Origin: Grammothele lineata
Taxonomy: Eukaryota; Basidiomycota; Agaricomycetes; Polyporales; Polyporaceae
Assembly: GCA_002150815.3 (NCBI GenBank)
Contig: NDFF03000388.1
Coordinates: forward strand, 364,221-428,220
Length of the DNA: 64,000 nt
Direction: 5' to 3'
This document shows, piece after piece, positions 46,564 to 55,044 of the stretch. Below the pieces are notes generated by a model. That model did no database searches and was not told where the DNA came from. It was given only the letters and a program-made list of their open reading frames with translations. A program made the translations under genes and the position numbers. Every line of letters begins with the position of its first letter. The first letter of the stretch is position 1.

Positions 46564-48390
46564 GCTCAAAACATCAAATAAGCGCCCAAATAGCGGCAGA
46601 GTGCGACAGTGTGACTGCCTAGTCACTAGTAACTGTCTGTCACAGGTGCAGAACAGAGGGGGTCAAAACAGAGTTGTGTGAATAACTCTGTCAGTTCTGC
46701 TTCAAATGACATCATCAGAGGCTCATTTATGAGTGTAGAATTACACACATTTGATGGCTGACTAAGCACCCAGATTAACATCCATCTTTGGGATGGATTG
46801 ATCAGAGAGAGTTTAGATGTAGCATATTAAAAGGAGGCTGTCAGATAAAGTTGCGATTTTATTTACCCCATAACTCTATCAGTTTTGGTCCAAATGACAT
46901 CATTCAAGTTGTGTCAGATGCATTAGAAGCAGGAATATCGAACTGTAAAAGGGAGCCCACGATTCTCTTATATATTCATCTTAAACAGGCGCTTTTTTGC
47001 GCTAAAGCACTTGCTTACTTTTACAGGCAGTGCTCCACGGCGTGTCTCTGCGCATCATTTTCTGCAGTATGACAATGCACCATGGAGCACCCCCAGCCAG
47101 AGTGCGCAGGCACCTTAGAGCCAAATAGCGACCAAATTGGCCCAAATTGTGCCCAGGAGAGCTGTTTTACTGTCAAAACTTGATTAAAATACGCATTTAT
47201 AAATATATTTGTATATCTCCTTCAAACGTGCATCAAATCACATGATCTCAAAAGTGCCTGATAGGGGAGGTCTCTCATTCCAGAGAATTTCCAAATTGGG
47301 ACTTTTTGACCATTTAACCGTTTGATTAGACGCCCGCAGATCGTTTGACCGTTGGGCCGGCATGTGCATAGCTTGGCCACACTGCGTGCCGCTGTGGGCG
47401 CATACTGCCTCTTGTTGCGCTCACTGTGCACACCTGCTTACATGGCTGTAGCCATGCTCGTGCGTCTTACGAGCTGCATCTTTGCGCCATTGCTCCTTTG
47501 ATTGTAGATCCCCTAGAATAGCATCGTGCATATGTAACTTGGTGGGAGAGGGCCATGGCTGGCAAGCACGATCTATAAGGAACAGAAGTTATGATGTATA
47601 GCATATTGTATTGACTCTCAATATTACTTACCTAGAACTATTAAGAACCCTCATCAAGCAGGGCTTTACTCTAGATTATGTATTTAGCTGTTTATGAGCT
47701 TACTAAAGTGCCCTTGCCCTACATCATTACTTACTATACTGGCCTGCCCCTTCACTGTTGTCTCTTGCACACAAATTCAGCCTATTGCATTCACTTTATG
47801 TATAGTTTGCTGCTAATAAATGTCAAATACATAGCATGCCATTGCATAGTGCATATTAGATGGCAGCTACTTTATAGAGCACATAGCATACCCACCCCTG
47901 CATGGAGCAGTAAATTACTCATATTCTAACCTCTCAATTGATTGCATAGTGCCTTAGCTTCTATACAACATCAACTGCTTCACTAACAGATGTGTTCAAC
48001 TTGTTGCTTTCATTGCATATTATATAAACCATATTAGGAATTACAATGTACACTGTTGCATTTTCCTCATCTGTAGCTTTCCAGTAATATATAGGATGTC
48101 CCACTTTGCTTGAGTGGTTGCAGACATACAGCCTGATTGATTTGAGGATCTGAGTCTAGCTAAGTTTGAAAAAAAGCGCCTAAAAAGCGCAAAAACAGCC
48201 ATCTTGAGAGCTCAGATGTTAATATTTCAACCAAATCTTAACCAAATTACATGATTCAAGTTGTGTTGGTAAGCTAAATGCTGTGCGATCCCATGCCCAT
48301 TTTAAACGCCCGATTAGCATCAAAATTGTGTCATTTATAGGCTGGATGGCTCTAGATGGACTTAGATGTACTTGTCTAGCACTTGGTACC
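46564..48390. other. Gene-free region with dispersed diverged repeats
   Basis: AT-rich, no open frame above about 95 codons that looks coding. It carries copies of a motif close to ATGACATGATTCAAGTTGTGT, at about 46894-46917 and 48248-48268, with weaker copies near 46706 and 47240; further copies occur at 48588 and 48773. Confidence 0.6.
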
Positions 48391-48505
48391 GCTTTTTTGG
48401 GCACTTTTTGGGACCCCAAATTGGGTAAGTGATCTCCCTGCTTAAGCTTTATGTGGGGAGATCACTTACCCGATTTGGGGTCCCAAAAAGCGCCCACAAA
48501 AGCGC
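48391..48505. repeat. Short inverted repeat (hairpin), about 50-bp arms
   Basis: Arm 48391-48438 contains GGGACCCCAAATTGGGTAAG and TGATCTCCC; arm 48455-48505 is its reverse complement with few mismatches (GGGAGATCACTTACCCGATT and GGGGTCCC). The loop is about 16 nt. It looks like a MITE remnant or a structured transcript end. Confidence 0.85.
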
Positions 48506-48934
48506 ATACAGTTGCTTTAGTATTAGTGGTCTGCTTCAATAGCATTAAAATCAATGTTTTGACTGTATCTCCCTTAGTTTTGAAGATAATGACATGATTC
48601 AAGTGGTGTTATGGAGCTTCAGACAGCCCCTTTTAGCCTGACATATTTGCTTGCTAATCATCTACCATATTTGGCTTGCAATGATGCATCAACAATTAAA
48701 TTACGCACTTAACTAGTACATGCAGTCTGTGGCAAACTTGTGTTGCTCATATCTCCCTTAATACTTGCTTGATTAACATGATTCAAAGTGTGACAGGTCA
48801 CATTCAGCTATGCCTATATGCTGGTAAAGCACTACAGTGGTCTCATTAATAGTACCAAGCATAGAGCATACAATATGTACGTGCATGCAGTTTAGCAGGG
48901 CGCTACTAGGTCAAATGCTGTAACACTATAACAA

Positions 48935-49286
48935 GTGCAGTTATTCACCTGGTGTTGATGCATATAGAGGTCATTTGAAGTGCTTATTAGAGGCAAGCTT
49001 AGTCACCCATATTATGGGAATGCTTTGGGGGTGGATGGCACCAAGTACTTTTGGATGACGCAGATAGGCGCTGGTATGGCAGTCATTAGTGCACTTCTAT
49101 AAGGGCGCTTGCAGGGTGAAGTGCTATGCAGCCATTACCAGTGCAGTTATTGACATGGTGTTGATGCATATAGGGGTCATTTGAAGCATATAACAAGTTG
49201 GAGTCAAGTCCCCCTAGGTGTGATAGTGTATAAGGGGTGGATGGCAGCAAGTGCATTTGGATGATGCAGAGTAAGCGCTGAAGTCC
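48935..49286 (+). repeat. Two direct copies with 206-bp period
   Basis: GTGCAGTTATTCACCTGGTG at 48935 recurs at 49141 as GTGCAGTTATTGACATGGTG. Both continue TTGATGCATATAG(A/G)GGTCATTTGAAG and, further on, GGGTGGATGGCA(C/G)CAAGT and TTTGGATGA(C/T)GCAGA at matching offsets. Similarity is patchy in between. Confidence 0.75.
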
Positions 49287-49531
49287 AGTGAGAAAGGCAC
49301 GTGACTTTGCGTGCGCGCCAAAGGGTTGAGAAACCCTAACCCCATGGATTTTCAATCTCCGCTCTAAATAGTAAGTAACTTTTGTATTGCCATCAGTGGC
49401 TGTGCTTACTGGCGCCTTTCTGAGATTCAAGCTGAGTCGCGTTTTGCGTTACACAAATGGCAGGGATGGCTCACCCATAAAAAACGATTATTCGTTCCTC
49501 ATAAATCGTAATTAACACTCATCCAAGTGTC

Positions 49532-51640
49532 ATGCACTTAGATTACTTCATGAATCCTAAGGTGCCACTTGGGTGGCCACAACGCTTCCAGATCTCCGTG
49601 CTGCATGGGATGTTCAACTACCAGCACCTGATAAGCCCAACTAGCACCAACCGGAGTCATCTAGAATCTATAGGCCACCATGCAGGGTTTTCTCGACCTT
49701 TCATTCCTGTACCCCCTCGTGCACAAGATCGCATCTACAGCCCTCCAAATCTTCCTCCCCCTCCTGCTCAATCTGAGTTCCCTCACTACCCCGAGAACGA
49801 GGTAAGGAGAGGACTCGAGTCCAGCTACATGCCTGGCGTTTTTCCAGCACAACACGCTTTTATGGACTCTGCACCCCAGCCGAACTGGTGGGACAATGAT
49901 ACATTTTCAGAGGTTTCGAAGATTCGAGATTCACCGTCAAGAGGTCCCCTTGGTCAATGTCATCGATTATCTGCGTCAGGACCTTTACTCCAATCTCCCT
50001 TTGTGCAAACAGCTCCTGATCCCAGCATAAAGGAGGCTCTTTCTGCAAACTGTCTCAAAGGACTGTCCGACTTCGATAGACGTTCGAAGGTGTCGGACAG
50101 AGCGCAAGAGTTCTTCAACTTCTTAAAACGAAAAGAATCACGGTGTGCCTCCAGATGCAGACACTGTGTTCGCGCTTTGGGAGGTGTGGCGGACAGAGCT
50201 CATGGCCATTCTCGATCGTGCAGTTCCTCCAGAAGCATTACCCCCTCCAATTGTGCCGATGGTGCCCTCCATCCGCAGATCAGTGCACACTGAACCAACC
50301 TGTAGAGTCACCATCCCACATGAAGACAATGGTGGCTCTGATTTTGTCCCAAACTTTCTGAGCGACACACCACCACTCTCTCCTTTGCCACCTCAGAAGA
50401 TCACTTCAAGGAAAGCCAGAGAGGGCCTATCTGATGACAATGACAGTGATGACAAAGGCGACTTAGATTTCAACAGCGACCCAATAAATTATCACTTTGA
50501 GCAAATATGGACGACTGTCATAGATATCTGATCATTAGCGGTGACGAATCCTTCAAAGAGGAGTCCGACCTCGCCCAAATCTATCAAAAGCTCTTCCCGA
50601 ACCAGGTTGCTCCCTTGCTGCTAGAAAGACGGCTGAGGCTTCTTTACGAGATTGTCCAGCTGTTGTTGGAGGTGACTCAGGAGATACTTGACCCGATGCG
50701 TAATGTGATTAAGGAATGCCAGGTTGATCCACTTCTTAGAGACACCCTCCATCAAACCTGCATGGAGTTGTACAAGTTCCAGATGATTCGCTCAAACTTG
50801 CTTGCGGAGAGGGAGACTCATTGTGGTCTTGAGCAGGGATACTTTCAGTGGTTGACAGCCATGAACTCTGTCCTGGAGTGGCAGACCAGCAGCAATGTCG
50901 TAACAGCAAACCAGGTGACGAAGGCCTTAAATGCCTCCAAAGAGGACAGAGATGTCATTGTCAAGATCTTCGAGAAGGAATATGAGAAGATACTTGGAAG
51001 GGCGCTAGGAGGGGAGGATGATCAGTCCGGAGCCATTTGGCTAAACGCATTGCGAAACCTTTTCCAACCAGTCCAGCAGCCAGGAGTTGAGCTCGATGAA
51101 CACAATGCTGGAGGGACTGCCAAATGTTCAGCCAACACCACCTAGCCAACACTATCGGAGGGATCATCCCAGGCAGCCCAGTTTTCGCAACCACCGACTG
51201 AAACCGGAGACTGTCCGTACCTTACCATCAACTGGATTGTAGACACGACTCAGCGACTAGACATATTGCAGGCAAAAGCAGACGTTGGGACAAGTACTTC
51301 CTCCCCATCACCGCACATGAAAACGCTGCTACCAAGTGTTAGCCATCAAGAAATGGTAAGTTCATTTTGTTATAATTGATGGATTGTACTAAAATGTACC
51401 TATCTTTGAACATCTCAAATTCTTAGGTTGGAGGAGTGCATCTCAGCACTAGAGACCAACATTCAACCCCTAGCACCACCTCCAAGAAAACCGCCGACTA
51501 GAGATGAGGTCTTGGGTTGGCTGAGCATAGCCGCAATAAATGTGTCACGTCTTCCTGTGGCTTTCTGTAAGTATTTCTGCTATCCTAACATTACTACAGT
51601 ACACTGTGTGAAAGCGAGAACCTCTTAGGGGCTTGCTGGA
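49532..51640 (+). pseudogene. Frame-broken coding relic of unknown family
   Basis: Several overlapping open stretches on one strand read as protein-like but in different frames. They are about 49532-50140 (MHLDYFMNPKVPLGWPQRF, FFNFLKRKE; within it another frame reads VIDYLRQDLYSNLPLCKQ); 50145-50531 (PPDADTVFALWEVWRTEL, then an acidic DDNDSDDKGDLDF patch); 50507-51145 (a helical, Leu/Glu-rich segment of about 210 codons); 51250-51360 (WDKYFLPITAHENAATKC); and, after a canonical GTAAGT...CTTAG intron, LEECISALETNIQPL. Frames can be joined only with frameshifts or unusually short introns. I recognise no domain. Its place between repeats and a copia element suggests a transposon-borne or decayed gene. 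Confidence 0.42.
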
Positions 51641-51724
51641 GCACAGGAAACACAAGTACTGGACTCTGTGTTGAGCAGCTGAACTCATACATGCAGAACT
51701 GTACTGTAACTCACCTGGACTCTG

Positions 51725-52085
51725 TGTTGAGCAGCTAAGGAACGCAGCAACACCAGAGTCTGGTGTAAGCGTCCAACAGACAAAACAACAACAAATATGA
51801 AGTAAAGGAAAGCTGAGAAAAAGCATAGAGTATAGTAAGCGAAGATAAAGGAGTGTGGTGCAGTGGTTAACTGCACCAGCTATCTAAGCGTGTAGGAGCG
51901 CAAGGTGACGCGCTGTGGGTTCGAATCCCACGGGGTACGTAAAGTGAAGCACGCCCTACCTGCGGAATAAATCTGGGAAAAATCGGAGAATATTCTGAGG
52001 GCGAAAGTGAAGTAAGTTCTATCTTTTAGAAAGGAGAATAAACATGAACTGAAACTGAAAGAGCGTGAATTCACCAACTTCAACA
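51725..52085 (-). repeat. Ty1/copia 3' LTR, 361 bp
   Basis: Bounded by TGTTGA at 51725 and TCAACA at 52085, a perfect 6-bp inverted terminal repeat with TG...CA ends. The copia pol end lies on its internal side, and a polypurine tract (GGGGGGAGTG on the minus strand, 52084-52094) touches its edge. A 20-nt sequence at its outer end (GGACTCTGTGTTGAGCAGCT) also occurs 57 bp further out at 51661. Encloses a tRNA-like sequence. Confidence 0.78.
51849..51939 (+). other. Class II tRNA-like sequence inside copia LTR
   Basis: Contains an A-box TGGTGCAGTGG (51856), a 6-bp D stem (GTGCAG/CTGCAC), a long variable-arm stem AGCGC/GCGCT and a perfect T arm GTGGG-TTCGAAT-CCCAC (51915-51931) with a full B box. 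The segment expected to form the 5' acceptor strand does not pair with GGGGTAC at the 3' side, and the anticodon stem is weak. I therefore call it tRNA-like, not a functional tRNA gene. The long variable arm points to a Ser/Leu-type ancestor. Confidence 0.6.
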
Positions 52086-52136
52086 CTCCCCCCTGAATGC
52101 ACGTCTCTCCAACTCCCCCCTAAACGCACAATGCGT

Positions 52137-52527
52137 CTATTCCAAGCCCATCATCCGGCGGAACAGCTCAACCTTTGCTCGAGGCAATGCCTTGGTGAGC
52201 AAACCAGCAGGCATCTCATCTGTGCGCAAATGCACAGGAGAGATTTTGCCAGCCTCAACTGCATCGCGCAACCAATAGAAGCGCAAATCCAGGTGCTTCA
52301 TCCAACTGTGGTGCTCTGGGTTCTTAGCCACAGAAAGCGCAGATCGGTTATCAACATAGAGCGTGGAAGGAGCGTCGACAGGAGTGCTCATCGCAGAGAG
52401 AATGTTGCGCATCCAGAAGATCTCCTTACCAGCTTCAACAGCCGCCACATATTTAGCTTCCGTGGTAGAAAGCGTCACAATGGGCTGCTGTTTACTGCTC
52501 CAGCTAACAGCACCGAATCCAACGCGC
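52137..52527 (-). pseudogene. Ty1/copia polyprotein 3' end (RNase H), cut by gypsy insertion
   Basis: Reads RVGFGAVSWSSKQQPIVTLS then TTEAKYVAAVEAGKEIFWMR, YVDNRSALSVAKNPEHHSWM, KHLDLRFYWLRD and LRTDEMPAGLLTKALPRAKV, ending MMGLE with TAG at 52137. These are the standard C-terminal RNase H motifs of copia pol. The frame is intact but its 5' part is replaced at 52527/52528 by the LTR of the gypsy element, so the remainder should lie beyond the right edge of the window. Confidence 0.88.
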
Positions 52528-53286
52528 TGAGGTGGTCACACCTATCCAATCAACCCAAACTGACTGAGAGGACTAGCGAAGACCTATAACACCCAAAAGA
52601 ATATAGTAGGGTGTAAGGGGAGGGAGAGTCAGCCTCAGGTTCCCTGCGTGTCGGAGGATAGGGGAAGGGTGGAAGTGAGCTCTGCGTAGAGGGAGGAAGT
52701 TTCCGCGGAGGGAGCGGGGATTCGTAATAGGGGTCTCGTAATGGGGCTCGTGGACGGAGAAGCTCTGATATATATAAAACTCGCTGGCACGTAGAAAGGA
52801 AGGGGGAGTGTGGGGGAGGTTCGATGGGGACGGAGCAACACAAGAAATGACGTGGCAATGTGGCCGTGAAGAGACCTCAACAGGCAAAAAGCTATTGCTC
52901 GCAAGAAGGAAACACTTCGGGGCAAATGGAATAAAACGCACTGGCTCCGAATGAGTATCGCTGTTATGCGGGGGAACAAAATGCAAATGAGGTTCGAGCT
53001 TCTGAGTCGCGCGTTGTGGAGAAGTATGTGGTGGTGTATTCTGGAGTCCCGTGGAGAGAGCCTCTGTGAGTTACAACTCTACGTGCGCTTATCTAAGCAG
53101 CACAAACACCAAACAACACAACCAAAATATGCCAAACACCGCTCTCCGATAAGCCCCATCAAACTCCTGACTGATGGTCCTTTCCGCGGAGAGACCACAC
53201 GCCGTCCCGCAGAGAGTGGGCTGTGACTTCCGCGTAGAACCACGGAGAACGTTCCGACTGACCGTCGTCCGCGAAGATTCTCGTCA
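52528..53286 (-). repeat. Gypsy 3' LTR, 759 bp
   Basis: Starts TGAGGTGG at 52528 and ends CTCGTCA at 53286 (TG...CA). Its first 218 bp match 63783-64000 with three differences. The inner edge abuts the polypurine tract. An AT-rich ATATATAAAA at about 52766-52777 could serve as a TATA element on either strand. Confidence 0.82.
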
Positions 53287-53323
53287 CCTCCCCCCAACTG
53301 AAATACTGGCCGCCCTCGGTCAG
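53287..53323 (-). repeat. Polypurine tract next to 3' LTR, duplicate of pol end
   Basis: On the minus strand it reads ATTTCAGTTGGGGGGAGG directly before the LTR, the place and composition of a plus-strand primer. The 37 nt match the pol 3' end at 57671-57707 at 33 positions, the last 18 exactly. In the pol frame it would read LTEGGQYFSWGE. Confidence 0.75.
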
Positions 53324-53367
53324 CACCTCTTCCCTTCCCTCACCATCACTCCCTCAGCCGCCCTACG

Positions 53368-54017
53368 ATGGATCCTACGCTCTACCTGCATCATAACGAG
53401 CTCCGCAAGAAGTGGTGGTTCCTACTCGATATCAACATCAACCGCGCAATGGGGGACCTGTCCACCGAGATCGAGGCCGGTACTGGGGACGCCGCGGAGA
53501 TCTTGAAGAGGGTCGATGACCTTGCTCGGGCGCTGGTAGGCACCACTTCTGTCGTCCATCTTATCGAAGAGTTGATAGCCCGCGTAGCGCGATAAAATCG
53601 ACGCTCAAGGGTCCACACAAGGCATGGAGATCCAGTTGCAGCAGGCAATGGAGTTGGTGGATTCCTACGGGAATGTGGTCATGTCGCAAGACTTCGCTAC
53701 TAGATGGTCCGGCGTCCGCGCAGAGACTCTAGTTGTCCATCGTCGCGCAGAGTTGGTTCAACTCCGGGCCGCAGCTGCTTCGATCCGGAGCAATCTCCTG
53801 CGTCATCACATGGGCAGGGAATCCTCGTCCGGGGGAGCAAGCGCAACTCGACCTCCTCATTGCCGAAGTGGATGGGGAAGTCTCGTGGCTTGTGAAGGAG
53901 GTGTATGTGTTATCGGAGATCAGCACGCGCGCGAACACGCGGCGAGGGAATCAGTTGCCTGAGTTGCGACTTGCCGATGTGGGAGAATTGTTCGCAGAGG
54001 AGGCTGGAGACGTCTGA
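53368..54017 (+). CDS. Antisense accessory gene 1 of the gypsy element, unknown function
   Basis: Not recognised. ATG 53368 opens MDPTLYLHHNELRKKWWFLL with a helical segment to VVHLIEELIAR. A 57-nt intron (GTAGCG...ATCCAG) would join in phase to LQQAMELVDSYGNVVMSQDF, RWSGVRAETLVVHRRAEL and IRSNLL. A last change of frame is needed to reach QLDLLIAEVDGEVSWLVKEV and ELFAEEAGDV (stop at 54017). A 40-nt GTCATC...GCAAG intron fits the phase, but a 1-nt indel is as likely. About 190 residues if spliced. It runs opposite to gag-pol, with its start only 82 bp from the LTR. Confidence 0.5.
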
Positions 54018-54169
54018 AAAGGAAGGGGGCTGTGCGGAACGTGGTAGGCTAGCGCACGTCGTCAGAAGAGGAGTACGGAACACGACGATGCAGATGATAT
54101 GATAGAGGGTCTCCGCGAATATAACTAGAGTGCTTCGCGAGGTTCGCGAAGCACCACCCGCTTGCAGAA

Positions 54170-54817
54170 ATGCCTGCGTTGACGATCCCTGACCTGCTTG
54201 ACGCTGCGTACCCGTTCCTCCTGGATGCGATGGAGACACACTTTCTACACCTGGTGCCCCTCTCGTCCCATAGGCAGCTGGGTGGTGAGCTGATCCCCGC
54301 GTACCTCGCCTGTGAAGACGCCTGCGTCGACCTAGTCGTGAGCACTTTCCTAGCCTCGCTGCGCAGTGGTCTGACGACCTCTTCGGTGTAGGGCGTGATT
54401 GTCCTCCACAATGGCCATTCTTCCGCGCTAGCGCGAAGCCTTCGCCATTTGCATCGCCTTCACAAAGACCTTCGACGACGGTTCTTGGAACGCGTTACCC
54501 ACGTCCGTGACCTCGCGGAGACCGCTCACAAAGAGTGGCCGAATAGCCGCGTCGAGACATGTAGTTGGCTTCGCCTTGCGCGCGGCGGAACTGCGCGCGT
54601 AGGGGCTCCGCTGCTGCTTGTCACTGCAGAGCTTGACACCCTGGAGGTGTCCACTAGGCGGGGCCTAGCTCTGCACGTCGCGCGTGAGGCCTTACCGCCG
54701 CTTCTGCCGCGAGCGGACGACGATTCCGATGGTTCGCTACCCGATCTGGTCACACCGGAGTCTTCGAGCGAAGAAGGGGAGGAGGGCGTTGTCCTGGAGG
54801 AGAATGACGTCGACTAG
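54170..54817 (+). CDS. Antisense accessory gene 2, interrupted by one in-frame TAG
   Basis: Not recognised. ATG 54170 gives MPALTIPDLLDAAYPFLLDAME...LTTSSV, then TAG at 54389-54391, after which the same frame stays open for 142 codons (VIVLHNGHSS, LRHLHRLHKDLRRRFLERVT, AETAHKEWPNSRVE) to an acidic end SSSEEGEEGVVLEENDVD at 54817. Continuous frame and similar composition on both sides suggest one 215-residue protein with a nonsense change; two separate short proteins are also possible. The first part is Leu-rich and helical by pattern. Confidence 0.45.
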
Positions 54818-55044
54818 GGGAGAATCAGCCCTGTGGTATAGAGAATGATACGGTGTGCTTCTTCTCCTTTCTTGTGCGTCTCCTCGTTTTCGCGGGGCAC
54901 GAGAGGCGCCGAGCAGGCGTGCGCGCGAAGCTGGCATAAGGTTTGAACTTTGCCGTCCCCTGGGTCTCTTTCACATAAGGCCGCGCGTCGTTCGAAGGAG
55001 CCCCACGTTCTTCCCCTCTTCGTCTACCACTCACTGCTGCAGCT

